Of a stretch of 64,000 bases of DNA, positions 20,816 to 30,532 are shown one piece after another. Origin of the DNA: Paracoccus thiocyanatus (GTDB lineage: Bacteria > Pseudomonadota > Alphaproteobacteria > Rhodobacterales > Rhodobacteraceae); NCBI RefSeq assembly GCF_900156255.1, contig NZ_FTMK01000014.1, positions 1 through 64,000 of the forward strand, read 5' to 3'. A program made the position numbers and the translations under genes. Under the pieces are notes generated by a model that did not search any database, was not told the origin of the DNA, and saw nothing but the letters and a program-made list of their open reading frames with translations. Each line of letters opens with the position of its first letter. Position 1 is the stretch's first letter.

Positions 20816-21763
20816 ATGGCGCGCAAGATCATCATCGACACCGATCCCGGCCAGGACGATGCCGTCGCCATCCTTCTGGCGCTGGCCAGCCCGGAACTGG
20901 AGGTGCTGGGCCTCAGCGTGGTGGCCGGCAACGTGGGCCTGGACCATACCCAGCGCAATGCCCGGATGATCTGCGAACTGGCCGGCCGCCCCGACCTGCC
21001 GGTCCATGCCGGTTGCGACGCGCCCTTGCAGCGCAAGCTGATCACCGCCGAGCATGTGCATGGCAAGACCGGGCTGGACGGCGTCACCCTGCCCGAGCCG
21101 GCAATGCCGCTTGCCCCCGGCCATGCCGTCGATTTCCTGATCGAAACGCTGCGCCGCGAAAAGCCGGGCAGCGTGACCCTGGTGCCCATCGGCCCGCTGA
21201 CCAATATCGCCACCGCCTTTCGGCGCGCGCCCGACATCGTCCCGCGCGTGCGGGAAATCGTGCTGATGGGCGGCGCCTATTTCGAGGTGGGCAACATCAC
21301 CCCCGCCGCCGAGTTCAACATCCATGTCGATCCCGAGGCGGCGAAGATCGTCTTTGCCAGCGGCGCGGCCCTGACGGTGATGCCGCTGGACGTGACGCAT
21401 CGCGCCCTGACCAGCCGCGCCTGGGTCGAAACCATGCGCGGCATGGGCCGCATCGGCCAGGCCGTGGCCGGCTGGACCGATTTCTTCGAACGCTATGACC
21501 GCGAGAAATACGGCAGCCAGGGCGCGCCCTTGCATGATCCCTGCACCATCGCCTGGCTTCTTGACCCCGAATTGTTCAGTGGCCGCCTGATCAACGTCGA
21601 AATCGAGACGCGGGGCGAATACACCCAAGGGATGACCGTCGCCGACTGGTGGGGTGTCAGCGGCCGGCCCGCCAACGCCACCTTCATCCGCGAGGTCAAA
21701 AGGGATGCCTTTTTCGCGCTGCTGACCGAACGGATCCGGGCGCTGGACCAGCGCGCCGGATAG
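20816..21763 (+). CDS. Inosine-uridine preferring nucleoside hydrolase
   Basis: A 315-residue ribonucleoside hydrolase that releases nucleobase from ribose in salvage. The N-terminal calcium- and ribose-binding motif is IIIDTDPGQDDAVAILLAL (Asp8, Asp10, Asp14, Asp15). VVAGNVGLDHTQRNA follows, then the second metal-side motif VLMGGAYFEVGNITPAAEFNIHVDPEAA. C-terminal HDPC (LHDPCTIAWLLDPE) completes the active site. The ATG at 20816 follows GGAGGCGGCC. It may be co-transcribed with the acylase-like gene (58 bp gap). Substrate preference among purine and pyrimidine nucleosides is not readable. Confidence 0.9.
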   Translation: MARKIIIDTDPGQDDAVAILLALASPELEVLGLSVVAGNVGLDHTQRNARMICELAGRPDLPVHAGCDAPLQRKLITAEHVHGKTGLDGVTLPEPAMPLAPGHAVDFLIETLRREKPGSVTLVPIGPLTNIATAFRRAPDIVPRVREIVLMGGAYFEVGNITPAAEFNIHVDPEAAKIVFASGAALTVMPLDVTHRALTSRAWVETMRGMGRIGQAVAGWTDFFERYDREKYGSQGAPLHDPCTIAWLLDPELFSGRLINVEIETRGEYTQGMTVADWWGVSGRPANATFIREVKRDAFFALLTERIRALDQRAG

Positions 21764-21787
21764 CGGCGGCCGGGTGGCGGCGCGGCG

Positions 21788-22540
21788 CTATTCCTCGGTC
21801 GGAGCGGATGGCGGCGCAGGCGCAGCCGGCGCGGCCTGGGGCGCATCCCCGCCATCCTGGACGGTTTCGTCCTGGCCCGCCTGGGGCGCGGCTTCGGTCT
21901 GCGCCCCGGTCTCGGGCGGGGCGGGGCCGGCGCCGATTTCGCGGTCCATGCGCTCGACCAGCTCGTCGGTGACGTCGATGGATTGCGAGGCGACGAAGAT
22001 CGCGCGCTGGTCCAGGACCACCACCGCACCGCGTTCGCGCATCAGCGCCGCAAGCACCGGCAGGGCGGCGCGGAAGAAGGCCTGCCGCTCTTCGTCGGCC
22101 CCGGTATGAAGCGCGCGGGCGGCGGCGTCGCGGGCCCGGCGCACCTCGACGGCGCGCTGGTCGAATTCATCGGCGCGCTTGCGGAACTCGTCGGGCGGCA
22201 GGGATTGGCGCAGCGCCGTCAGTTCCTGTTCCTCGGCGGCGAACTGGTCCGCCAGCCGGTCGTTTTCGGCTGCGACCTCTCTGGCGTTGCGCTCTAGCTC
22301 GGCCTGGGCGCGCTGCCCCCATTGCGACCCCAGGTAAAGCGCCTCCTGGTCCAGCGTCAGCACCGGCAGCACCCCTTCGCCATGGCTGGGCGGGGTTTCG
22401 ATCACCATGGGCGCCACGTCGGTATTGGCCGGCCCCGGCGGGGGCTGCGGCGGGTCGACCACCGGCTGGGCCTGCGTCGCCGGCGCCCCGGCCAGCAGGG
22501 CCGCCACGGCCAAAGCCGCGATGCCGCGCCGCCAAGCCAT
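21788..22540 (-). CDS. OmpH/Skp-family periplasmic chaperone
   Basis: A 250-residue protein with a Sec signal peptide (MAWRRGIAALAVAALLAGAPATQA). A Pro-rich linker is followed by LTLDQEALYLGSQWGQRAQAELE and a long coiled coil (about 80-175). A Pro/Ala/Gln-rich tail ends it. Skp holds unfolded outer-membrane proteins for BamA. At 250 residues it is longer than E. coli Skp (161) because of the low-complexity ends. It is immediately downstream of bamA, with stop and start sharing one base (TGATG). No lpxD, fabZ or lpxA follows, unlike many relatives. Confidence 0.85.
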   Translation of the reverse strand: MAWRRGIAALAVAALLAGAPATQAQPVVDPPQPPPGPANTDVAPMVIETPPSHGEGVLPVLTLDQEALYLGSQWGQRAQAELERNAREVAAENDRLADQFAAEEQELTALRQSLPPDEFRKRADEFDQRAVEVRRARDAAARALHTGADEERQAFFRAALPVLAALMRERGAVVVLDQRAIFVASQSIDVTDELVERMDREIGAGPAPPETGAQTEAAPQAGQDETVQDGGDAPQAAPAAPAPPSAPTEE

Positions 22541-24876
22541 CAGAACCGGGTCGAGATCGTCAGGTCGAAGCTTTGCTCTTCGTCATAGTCCTCTTTCTTG
22601 AGGGCCTTGGCGAAGTTGAAGCGCAGCGGCCCGATCGGCGTGGTCCAGAAGATCGAGGCCCCCACCGCGGCGCGGACCTTCATGCCGTCATCGACTTCGA
22701 CCCCGCCGGTGCCGCTGGTGCGGTCCAGCCCCCAGACCGAGCCGGCATCGGCGAAAAGCCCGCCGCTGATGCCATATTCCTCGGGCAGGCCCAGCGGAAA
22801 TTGCAGTTCGGTGCGCAGGGCCCAGAAATAGTTGCCGCCAAGCGCGTCCTCGTTGGGGGCTTCCAGATCGCGCGGGCCCAGGCCGTTCGGCTCGAAGCCG
22901 CGGATCTTGCCGTTGCCGGTAAAGCGGTTCAGGAAACGGCTGTCCTGGTCGTCCAGCATATGGACCGCGCCGGTCTCGAACTCGGCCAGCATGGTCACGC
23001 TTTCGCGCCAGGCCCGGCTTTCCACGCCGGCGTAAAGCGTGCTGGTGACCGATTTCACGTCGCCGCCCAGCCCGGCGAAATCCTGGCCCACGCGCAGCCG
23101 ATAGCTTGTCACCGGGTCCAGCCCGGCGATGCGGCTGTCATAGCTGTAGGTATAACCAAGCGCCGAGGTGAAGAAACCGCCCTGCTCGTCATAAAGGATC
23201 TGGGACGAGCCGACATATTCGCCGGTCTCGGTATCGACATGCGGCATTTCCACGTCGAACAGCGTGTCCTTGCTGAGCTTGTAGCGCAGCTCCAGCCGGC
23301 CGTTCTGCGAGATGGGGAACTCCATCCCGGTCAGGAAGCCCAGGGTGCGGGTGTTGTAGTCCGAATTCAGCCGGTCGGTGGTGTTGTACCAGACCTGCGC
23401 CCGCGCCTTGAGATCGCGGCCCAGGAAATAGGGCTCGATGAAGGTCAGGCCCGAACTTTGCGTATCGGTGCCGGTGGAAAAGGACAGGTCCACATGCTGT
23501 CCCCGGCCCAGGAAGTTCTTTTCCGACAGGGCGATGTTGAACCCGGCGCCGGTCGCCACGCCATAGCTGACGCCAAAGTTCAGACTGCCGGTCGGCTGTT
23601 CCTCGACATTGACGTCCACGATCACCCGTTCGGGCGAAGAGCCGGGGCGGCTTTCGGCCTGCACATCCGAGAAATAGCCAAGCGCCCGCAGCCGTTCGGC
23701 CGAGTTGCGGATCTCGCGCGGGTTGAAGGGGTCGCCCTCGACCGTGGCGAACTGGCGGCGGATCACCTCGTCCAGCGTGGTCGTGTTGCCCTCGATGTCG
23801 ATGCGCTCGACAAAGACGCGCGGGCCGCGGGTCAGGGCAAAGGTCAGGTCCAGGGTCTGGTTGCGTTCGTTGCGGGTGACGCGCGGTTCGATGCTGACGA
23901 AGTCCAGCCCCTTGCGCAACGCCAGCGCCTCCATCCGGCGGATGGTGGTGTCGATATCGGTCGGGTTATAGACCGCGCCGCGCTTGACCCGGTTCTGGGC
24001 GGCGAATTCCGCCGCATCGACGCCGGGGATATCGCTGGTCGTGTTGACGGTGCCAAAGGTATAGCGCGGGCCTTCGTGGATCTGGAAGGTGATGTAGAAC
24101 GCATCGCGTTCGCGCGCCAGTTCCGGCGCCACCGCCTGGACGCGGAAATCGGCATAGCCGCGCGAGCGATAGAAATCGGTCAGCAGCTTTTCGTCCAACG
24201 GCACCCGGTCGGGGGCAAAGGTGTCGCGCTGGATAAAGGTGCGCAGGATGCCCGCCTGCTTGGTTTGCAGCACGTTGCGCAGCCGGCGGTCGGAAAAGGC
24301 GCGGTTGCCGACAAAGCCGATGCGCTCGATCTCGGTCAGGGCGCCTTCGCGGATCTCGAAGACCAGGTCCACCTGGTTGTTGCCGCGGCGGATGATGCGC
24401 GGATCGACACGCGCGGCCAGCCGCCCCTGCGAGGCATAGACCTGGCTGATCGCCGCCGCATCGGCCTCGGCCTGGGCGGGGGAATAGACGCGCCGGGACT
24501 GGGACTGGACGATCTCGGCCAGGTTTACGTCCTTGACCCGCCTGTTGCCTTCAAAGGCGACGGTGCTGATGGTGGGATATTCCGACACCCGGACCACCAG
24601 CGTCCCGCCCGACGGCACCAGCTCCACCGTTTCGAACAGCCCGGAATTTTGCAGCCGCTGCATGGCGTCGTTCAGCGTCCCGCTGGACACGTCCTGGCCG
24701 CGCGGCAGGTCCAGATAGGACAGGATCGTCGCGGGTTCGATCCGCTGGTTGCCCTCGATCCGCACATCGCCGAAGACATAGGCCGAGGCCGCGCCTGCGG
24801 CCATGACGACCGGCGCGGCCGTGGCCAGCGCCGAGATCAGCGCCAGCGCGCCCTTGCCGAGTTTCCTGTCCGTCAT
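22540..24876 (-). CDS. bamA: Outer membrane protein assembly factor BamA
   Basis: The 778-residue core of the beta-barrel assembly machine. After a signal peptide (MTDRKLGKGALALISALATA, with AASA before the mature YVFGDVRIEGNQRI), five POTRA domains run to about residue 420; the barrel ends in FDLTISTRF with the terminal Phe typical of barrel proteins. The VNVEEQPTGSLNFGVSYG block marks the POTRA-to-barrel transition. ATG 24876 (GAGGGG upstream) is preferred; the frame is open 32 codons further but not conserved there. The gene sits between rseP and skp, the standard envelope order. Confidence 0.96.
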   Translation of the reverse strand: MTDRKLGKGALALISALATAAPVVMAAGAASAYVFGDVRIEGNQRIEPATILSYLDLPRGQDVSSGTLNDAMQRLQNSGLFETVELVPSGGTLVVRVSEYPTISTVAFEGNRRVKDVNLAEIVQSQSRRVYSPAQAEADAAAISQVYASQGRLAARVDPRIIRRGNNQVDLVFEIREGALTEIERIGFVGNRAFSDRRLRNVLQTKQAGILRTFIQRDTFAPDRVPLDEKLLTDFYRSRGYADFRVQAVAPELARERDAFYITFQIHEGPRYTFGTVNTTSDIPGVDAAEFAAQNRVKRGAVYNPTDIDTTIRRMEALALRKGLDFVSIEPRVTRNERNQTLDLTFALTRGPRVFVERIDIEGNTTTLDEVIRRQFATVEGDPFNPREIRNSAERLRALGYFSDVQAESRPGSSPERVIVDVNVEEQPTGSLNFGVSYGVATGAGFNIALSEKNFLGRGQHVDLSFSTGTDTQSSGLTFIEPYFLGRDLKARAQVWYNTTDRLNSDYNTRTLGFLTGMEFPISQNGRLELRYKLSKDTLFDVEMPHVDTETGEYVGSSQILYDEQGGFFTSALGYTYSYDSRIAGLDPVTSYRLRVGQDFAGLGGDVKSVTSTLYAGVESRAWRESVTMLAEFETGAVHMLDDQDSRFLNRFTGNGKIRGFEPNGLGPRDLEAPNEDALGGNYFWALRTELQFPLGLPEEYGISGGLFADAGSVWGLDRTSGTGGVEVDDGMKVRAAVGASIFWTTPIGPLRFNFAKALKKEDYDEEQSFDLTISTRF

Positions 24877-24979
24877 CGCCGCCCCTCGCGAAAAATGCGT
24901 TGCCCGGCGGGTTTGTCCCGCCATATTTGCCCCGATGGATACCGCGAAGCGGGCCGTGCTGTCAAAAGCCAAGGCCGGT

Positions 24980-26305
24980 TCACGGGCAGAAAAGATCGTT
25001 GCTGAGGCCCAGAACCATCAGCGACAGAACCGCCGCCAGCCCCAGCGCCGACAGGATGTCCATCACCCGGTCCGAAGGCCGCCGCCCCGCAACCGCCTCG
25101 TAGAGATAGAACATCAGGTGCCCGCCATCCAGCACCGGCACCGGCAAGAGGTTCAGAAAGCCGATGGCCGCCGACAGCACCGCGATCCACCAGATGAAGT
25201 TGCCGCCCCCCGCCGCAGCCGCCTGTCCCGTGGTCTCGGCGATCGAGATCGCGCCGCCCAGGTTGCAACTGCCGATCTGGCCGGTGATCATCGCCCAAAG
25301 CCCCGACACGGACGAGGCGATGATGTCCCAGGTGCGCGCGGCGCCGATCCCCAGCGCCTCGGCGGTGCCGGCCGGCCGGGTCGCCGGCTCGAAATAGGTG
25401 CCGCCGCCGGTCACGCCGATCAGCCAGCGCCGGGTATAGCCGTCCTCGGTCGGCAGGTCCTGTTCGCGCGCCGCCAGGGTATAGTCGGCCACCCCCTCGC
25501 CCTGGCGCCAGACCTTCAGCAGCACCGGCCGCCCCTCGGCCTTGGCCACATGTTCGCGCAGCTCGTCAAAGCGCGAGACCGGCTGTCCGTCGATGGCCAG
25601 GATCACGTCGCCGGGTTGCAGGCCCGCGGCCGCCGCCGAACTGCGCGGCGCGATGCCCGTGACCAACGGCGGCATCGGGCCAGGCCCCGGCACGGTGATC
25701 TGCGCGCCGTCGCGCAGCACCGTCCAGTCATGGCTGTCCCGCGCGGGCAGGTCGGCCGCAGCCGCGCCAAGATCGCGCCAGCTTTCGACCGGACGGCCGT
25801 CCAGCGCCAGGACGCGGTCGCCAGGCTGCAACTGCATCTCGACGCCGGGCGGCACCGGGTGCAGCCGGCCGACCTCGACCTCATCGACCGGCAGGCCCTG
25901 CCAGATCGCCATGCCGGCAAAGACCAGGATGGACAGGGCAAAGTTGAACAGCGGCCCCGCCGCCACGGTGGCGAAGCGCGCCCAAAGCGGCGCGCCGGTC
26001 AGGCTTTGGCGCGCCCGGCCCGGCTCGACCGGGACCGAGCCGGCGCTGGCCGCATCCGCATCGCCCAGGAAGCGCACATAGCCGCCCAGCGGGATCGCCG
26101 CCACCTGCCACAACGTGCCATGCCGGTCGCGGCGCGAGACCAGCCGCGGCCCGAAGCCCAGCGAAAAGCACTCGGCCTTGATGCCGCAAAGCCGGCCGAT
26201 GATGTAATGGCCGTATTCATGCACGGTGACGATGATCGACAGCGCCACGACAAAGGCCGCCGCGGTCCACAGGAACCCGCCCATCATGTCCAGAACCAGG
26301 CTCAT
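24980..26305 (-). CDS. rseP: Site-2 intramembrane metalloprotease RseP
   Basis: A 441-residue inner-membrane zinc protease that cleaves single-pass anti-sigma factors and leftover signal peptides. Its motifs are HEYGH (His29, Glu30, His33) in the first helix, PDZ domains in the middle (LQPGDVILAIDGQPVSRFDEL), and the second active-site motif LLPVPVLDGGHL near the C-terminus. The ATG at 26305 overlaps the dxr stop as ATGA, supporting this start. It lies in the operon dxr-rseP-bamA-skp. Confidence 0.95.
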   Translation of the reverse strand: MSLVLDMMGGFLWTAAAFVVALSIIVTVHEYGHYIIGRLCGIKAECFSLGFGPRLVSRRDRHGTLWQVAAIPLGGYVRFLGDADAASAGSVPVEPGRARQSLTGAPLWARFATVAAGPLFNFALSILVFAGMAIWQGLPVDEVEVGRLHPVPPGVEMQLQPGDRVLALDGRPVESWRDLGAAAADLPARDSHDWTVLRDGAQITVPGPGPMPPLVTGIAPRSSAAAAGLQPGDVILAIDGQPVSRFDELREHVAKAEGRPVLLKVWRQGEGVADYTLAAREQDLPTEDGYTRRWLIGVTGGGTYFEPATRPAGTAEALGIGAARTWDIIASSVSGLWAMITGQIGSCNLGGAISIAETTGQAAAAGGGNFIWWIAVLSAAIGFLNLLPVPVLDGGHLMFYLYEAVAGRRPSDRVMDILSALGLAAVLSLMVLGLSNDLFCP

Positions 26306-27474
26306 GCCGCCCCCTGCCATTGCGCGGCCGCCCGGCGCGCGAAACCGTCCCAATGCAGCACCTGGGCCAGGTCGCGCGGGCTTTGCCCGAAACCGGCCTC
26401 GCGCGCGGCTTGTTCCAGCGCATGCTCGACCGCCGGGGCCATGTCGGTAAAGCGGATGCGCCCGGCGATGAAATCATCGAGCGCCTGTTCCTTGGCCGCG
26501 TTCAGCACCGCGCCCGCGGCCCCCCCGGCCGCAATCGCCTCGCGCGCCAGGCGCAGGGCGGGCCAGCGCGCCTCGTCGGGCGCGGCAAAGCTCAGGCTGC
26601 CAAGCGCCGCCAGGTCCAGCGCCGGCACCGGCAGCGCGGCGCGCTCCGGCCAGTTCAGCGCATAGCCGATGGCATGGCGCATGTCCGGCGCCCCCAGATG
26701 CGCGATGCTGCCGCCGTCGCGATGCGTCACCATGGCATGGATGATCGACTGCGGATGCACCAGAACCCGCAAACGCTCGGCGCCAAGGCCGAAGAACTCA
26801 TGCGCTTCAATGACTTCCAGCGCCTTGTTGAACATGCTGGCGCTGTCGATGGTGATGCGCTGGCCCATGTCCCAGTTCGGGTGCCGGCTGGCCTCGGCCA
26901 CGGTGGCCTGCGCCAGCCGCTCCAGCGGCCAGTCGCGGAACGCCCCGCCCGAGGCGGTGATGGTCACATGCTCGACAGTTTCCAGGTTTTCGCCCTGAAG
27001 CGCCTGGAATATCGCGGAATGTTCGGAATCGACCGGCAGGATCCGCGCGCCGGTTTCGCGGGCGCGGGACATGACCAGCGGCCCGGCGGCGACCAGGGTT
27101 TCCTTGTTCGCCAGCGCCAGCGTGCCGCCGCGGGCCAGCACCTCCAGCCCCGGCGGCAGGCCGGCGGCGCCGACGATGGCGGAAAGCGTCCAGTCGGCGG
27201 GACGCGCCGCGGCCTCGGCCACGGCCTGCGGCCCCGCCGTGGCCTTGATGCCGCTGCAGGCCAGCGCGGCGCGCAACTGGTCCAGGCATTGCGGCCAGGC
27301 GGTGACGGCGATTTCGGCCCGCAAGGCGCGGGCCATCTGGGCCAGGCGCAAGACATTGGCACCGCCGGTCAGCGCGACCGTTCGGAACCGGTCCGGCCCG
27401 CCCGCGCGCATCAACAGATCGAACGCGCTTTCGCCGACCGATCCGGTCGCGCCCAGCACGGTTATGCTGCGCAT
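26302..27474 (-). CDS. dxr: 1-deoxy-D-xylulose 5-phosphate reductoisomerase
   Basis: The first committed step of the MEP isoprenoid pathway, making 2-C-methylerythritol 4-phosphate with NADPH. The 390-residue protein has the nucleotide-binding GATGSVGESAFDLL (8-21), ALANKETLVAAG, the metal-binding ILPVDSEHSAIFQ, TASGGAFRD, and HPNWDMGQRITIDSASMFNK. All expected acidic metal ligands are present. In an operon with uppS and cdsA it links isoprenoid precursor supply to undecaprenyl phosphate and lipid synthesis. Confidence 0.97.
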   Translation of the reverse strand: MRSITVLGATGSVGESAFDLLMRAGGPDRFRTVALTGGANVLRLAQMARALRAEIAVTAWPQCLDQLRAALACSGIKATAGPQAVAEAAARPADWTLSAIVGAAGLPPGLEVLARGGTLALANKETLVAAGPLVMSRARETGARILPVDSEHSAIFQALQGENLETVEHVTITASGGAFRDWPLERLAQATVAEASRHPNWDMGQRITIDSASMFNKALEVIEAHEFFGLGAERLRVLVHPQSIIHAMVTHRDGGSIAHLGAPDMRHAIGYALNWPERAALPVPALDLAALGSLSFAAPDEARWPALRLAREAIAAGGAAGAVLNAAKEQALDDFIAGRIRFTDMAPAVEHALEQAAREAGFGQSPRDLAQVLHWDGFARRAAAQWQGAA

Positions 27475-27478
27475 CCTT

Positions 27479-28333
27479 TCAGCCTCCGATCACGGGTAAA
27501 AGATTGCCTATCAACAACACAAGCGCCACCAGCAGCGCCCCCGACATGGCGTCGAAGCGGTCCATCGCCCCGCCATGGCCTGGGATCAGATCGGAACTGT
27601 CCTTGACCCCGACCCGCCGCTTGAGCCAGCTTTCCGCGATGTCGCCGAACTGCCCGGCCAGCGCCAGCAGCGGTCCCAGCACCAGCACCGGCCAGGGTGC
27701 CTGGCCGACCAGCACCAGCAGCAGCGCCAGCACCAGCGCGCCCGCCCAGCCGGCGATGGTGCCGCTCCAGGTCTTCTTGGGGCTGATCGCGGGCCAGAAA
27801 CGCGGGCCGCCCAGCTTGCGGCCGACGAAATAGCCCAGCAGGTCGGACAGCACCACGGTGCCGACGATCCAGGCCAAGGTGGGCAGGCCCATCACCTCGC
27901 GGATGACCACCAGCCCGTAGCCCGCCCCCAGGATCGCCAGGGTGAACAGCAGATAGGCCGGGCGTTCGTGTTCATGTGTGCCCGGCCAGCCGGCGATCAT
28001 CGGCACCAGCGCCAGCGCCATCGGCCAGTCGCCGGGCAGCACCAGCATGGCCAGCATCACCAGCCCCGACAGGATGGCGATCAGCACCGGGTGGCGCGGA
28101 CTGTGGAATTCGGGGTGACGCCAGCCGGTCAGCCGCGCCAGTTCCCAGATCATCACCCCGACGGCCACCGACACGCCCAGCCTGATCCACAACCCGCTGG
28201 AAAACAGCAAAAGCAGCCCCAGAACCGCCAGCACCGCGCCCGACAGGACGCGCGGCCAAAGGTCGGCCCATCGGTCGCGGCCGCGCTGCAAGGCGCCGCG
28301 CAACCGGCCCTGCTGGGGACCATCCCGGCTCAT
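27479..28333 (-). CDS. cdsA: Phosphatidate cytidylyltransferase
   Basis: A 284-residue integral membrane enzyme that makes CDP-diacylglycerol from CTP and phosphatidic acid. It has about eight hydrophobic helices. The family signature near the C-terminus, RRVGVKDSSDLIPGHGGAMDRFDAM, carries the conserved Asp pair. KKTWSGTIAGW matches the SPKKT-type motif. The start overlaps the uppS stop (ATGA), and dxr follows after 4 bp, so translation is probably coupled. Confidence 0.95.
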   Translation of the reverse strand: MSRDGPQQGRLRGALQRGRDRWADLWPRVLSGAVLAVLGLLLLFSSGLWIRLGVSVAVGVMIWELARLTGWRHPEFHSPRHPVLIAILSGLVMLAMLVLPGDWPMALALVPMIAGWPGTHEHERPAYLLFTLAILGAGYGLVVIREVMGLPTLAWIVGTVVLSDLLGYFVGRKLGGPRFWPAISPKKTWSGTIAGWAGALVLALLLVLVGQAPWPVLVLGPLLALAGQFGDIAESWLKRRVGVKDSSDLIPGHGGAMDRFDAMSGALLVALVLLIGNLLPVIGG

Positions 28334-29064
28334 ACGCTGCCGAAGCGCCGTTCGCGCAACCCGTAGCGGTCAAGGATTTCGGCCAGATGGTCCGGCGTGA
28401 AATCCGGCCAGAGCGTCTGGGTGAATTCATATTCCGAATAGGCCGCCTGGAAGGGCAGGAAGTTCGAGGTCCGCGTCTCTCCGCTGGTGCGGATCACCAG
28501 GTCGGGATCGGGATGGCCGGCGGTATCCAGGCAATCGGCCAGATCGGCCTCGGTCGGCTCGGCGATGTCGCCGCGCGCGATGCGGGCCGCCAGCCGGTTG
28601 GCGGCGCGCGCCAACTCGTCCCGGCCGCCGTAATTGATCGCCACGGTCAGGTTCAGCCGCGTGTTGCGGGCGGTGCGGCTTTCGATCCCTTCCATCAGGC
28701 GTTGCAGCTTGGGCTCCAGCCGCTCGCGCCCGCCGATGAAGCGCATGCGCACGCCTTCGGCCGAAAGCCCGTCGGCCTCGCGCTCGATATAGCGGGCAAA
28801 GATGCCCATCAGGCCCAGCACTTCCTCGGTCGAGCGCTTCCAGTTCTCGGTCGAGAAGGCATAGACGGTCAGCCAGTTCACCCCCAGGTCGGGACAGGCG
28901 CGGACGATCTGCTTGACGCGCTCGGCCCCGCGGCGATGCCCGACCAGCCGCGGCCAGCCCCGGTTCTTGGCCCAGCGGCCGTTGCCATCCATGATGATGG
29001 CGACATGGCGGGGCCGCTGGTCCCCTTCGCCGGGTTTCGACAGGCTGGCTGCGGTTTCGGCCAT
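28330..29064 (-). CDS. uppS: Undecaprenyl diphosphate synthase
   Basis: A cis-prenyltransferase that builds the C55 carrier lipid for peptidoglycan and other glycans. The 244-residue protein has HVAIIMDGNGRWAKNRG (catalytic Asp26), GHRRGAERVK, VYAFSTENWKRS, and the substrate-binding DLVIRTSGETRTSNFLPFQ. It is three bases downstream of frr and overlaps cdsA. The ATG at 29064 leaves a 19-residue non-conserved leader before the core. Confidence 0.97.
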   Translation of the reverse strand: MAETAASLSKPGEGDQRPRHVAIIMDGNGRWAKNRGWPRLVGHRRGAERVKQIVRACPDLGVNWLTVYAFSTENWKRSTEEVLGLMGIFARYIEREADGLSAEGVRMRFIGGRERLEPKLQRLMEGIESRTARNTRLNLTVAINYGGRDELARAANRLAARIARGDIAEPTEADLADCLDTAGHPDPDLVIRTSGETRTSNFLPFQAAYSEYEFTQTLWPDFTPDHLAEILDRYGLRERRFGSV

Positions 29065-29067
29065 GCG

Positions 29068-29631
29068 TCAGACCTGCATGATTTCGGCCTGCTTGGCCTC
29101 GAGCGCCTGATCGACCGAGGCGATCATCTTGTCGGTCAGTTCCTGCACCGCCGTTTCCCAGAATTTCTGGTCGTCCTCGGACATGCCCGAGGATTTGGCC
29201 TTCTTGATCTGGTCCATGCCGTCGCGGCGCACGTTGCGGATGGCGACGCGGGCATGTTCGGCGAATTGCGCGGCCACGCGGGTCAATTCGCGGCGGCGTT
29301 CCTCGTTCAGTTCGGGGATCGGCAGCATGATGATGGTGCCGTTGAGCTGCGGGTTGATGCCCAGGCCCGATTCGCGGATCGCCTTCTCGGCCTTGCCGAC
29401 CAGCGCCTTGTCCCAGATGTTGATCGTGACCATGCGCGGCTCGGGCACGTTCACGGTGCCGATCTGGTTGATCGGCGTGGGCGAGCCATAGGCATCGACC
29501 ATGATCGGTTCGACCATGCCGGCCGAGGCGCGGCCGGTGCGCAGCGAGCCGAATTCATGGCGCAGGGATTCCATCGCGCCCTTCATGCGGCGTTCCAGGT
29601 CGTCGGTATCGATCTCGATCTCGTCGGACAT
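29068..29631 (-). CDS. frr: Ribosome recycling factor
   Basis: A 187-residue tRNA-mimic that splits post-termination ribosomes with EF-G. The sequence shows the long helices of the RRF fold: [25 protein letters not shown] at the start, then the [18 protein letters not shown] hinge and a coiled-coil second half ending in [15 protein letters not shown]. It follows pyrH after 80 bp, the standard order in this operon. Confidence 0.97.
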   Translation of the reverse strand: MSDEIEIDTDDLERRMKGAMESLRHEFGSLRTGRASAGMVEPIMVDAYGSPTPINQIGTVNVPEPRMVTINIWDKALVGKAEKAIRESGLGINPQLNGTIIMLPIPELNEERRRELTRVAAQFAEHARVAIRNVRRDGMDQIKKAKSSGMSEDDQKFWETAVQELTDKMIASVDQALEAKQAEIMQV

Positions 29632-29711
29632 GCTCGGTCATGGCCTCTATGCTGTGATTTTCGCCGCTTTTAGCCGAGCCGGGCCGGCATGGCAAAGCCT
29701 ATGCGGGTTTT

Positions 29712-30446
29712 TCAGCCATGCACACGCGTATATGTGCCGTTGCCCGCCAGAATGCCGCGGAAACCGCCGGGCTCGTCCAGCGAAAAGACGATGATCGGCA
29801 GGTCGTTGTCGCGCGCCAGCGCGATGGCCGAGGCATCCATGACCCCCAGGTGCTTTTGCAGCACCTCGTCATAGGTCACGCTGTCGTAACGCTTGGCATC
29901 GGGGAATTTCTTGGGGTCCCGGTCATAGACGCCATCGACCTTGGTGCCCTTGAAGATCGCCTCGCAGTTCATTTCATTGGCGCGCAGCGTGGCGGCGGTG
30001 TCGGTGGTGAAATAGGGATTGCCGGTGCCGGCGGCAAAGACGCAGACGCGCTTCTTTTCCAGATGGCGGATGGCGCGGCGGCGGATATAGGGCTCGGCCA
30101 CCTCGTCCATGCGGATGGCCGAGATAACGCGGGTGTGGATCGCCAGCGCCTCCAGCGCGGCCTGCATGGCCAGCGCGTTCATCACCGTGGCCAGCATGCC
30201 CATATAGTCGGCGGTTGCCCGCTCCATGCCCTGGGCGCTGCCCTGAAGTCCGCGGAAGATGTTGCCGCCGCCGATGACCATGCAGATCTCGACCCCCATG
30301 TCATGGACGGATTTGACCTCTTGGGCGATGCGGGCGACGGTCGGCGGGTGCAGGCCATAGCCTTGGTCCCCCATCAGCGCCTCGCCCGAAATCTTCAGCA
30401 TGACGCGAGAATAGCTTCCGGGGGTCTTGGACGCGCTTTCCGACAT
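29712..30446 (-). CDS. pyrH: Uridylate kinase
   Basis: Phosphorylates UMP to UDP. The 244-residue amino-acid-kinase-fold protein has [30 protein letters not shown], the nucleotide-binding [20 protein letters not shown] and the end motif [20 protein letters not shown]. It is the first gene of the leftward operon that runs through skp. It diverges from miaA across 86 bp, where both promoters should lie. Confidence 0.97.
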   Translation of the reverse strand: MSESASKTPGSYSRVMLKISGEALMGDQGYGLHPPTVARIAQEVKSVHDMGVEICMVIGGGNIFRGLQGSAQGMERATADYMGMLATVMNALAMQAALEALAIHTRVISAIRMDEVAEPYIRRRAIRHLEKKRVCVFAAGTGNPYFTTDTAATLRANEMNCEAIFKGTKVDGVYDRDPKKFPDAKRYDSVTYDEVLQKHLGVMDASAIALARDNDLPIIVFSLDEPGGFRGILAGNGTYTRVHG

Positions 30447-30532
30447 GGGTTCACCTTTTTTGCGGCTGTTTCATCGCCCGGCAAAATGTCGCAAACAGGC
30501 TGCATGTTCAACCGCCGCCGACACGAGCCGAA

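Noticed and set aside
18883..21237. 784-codon minus-strand frame
   Set aside because: Antisense to the acylase-like gene and nucleoside hydrolase; no ribosome binding site or motif.
22573..25005. 810-codon plus-strand frame
   Set aside because: Exact shadow of bamA on the opposite strand.
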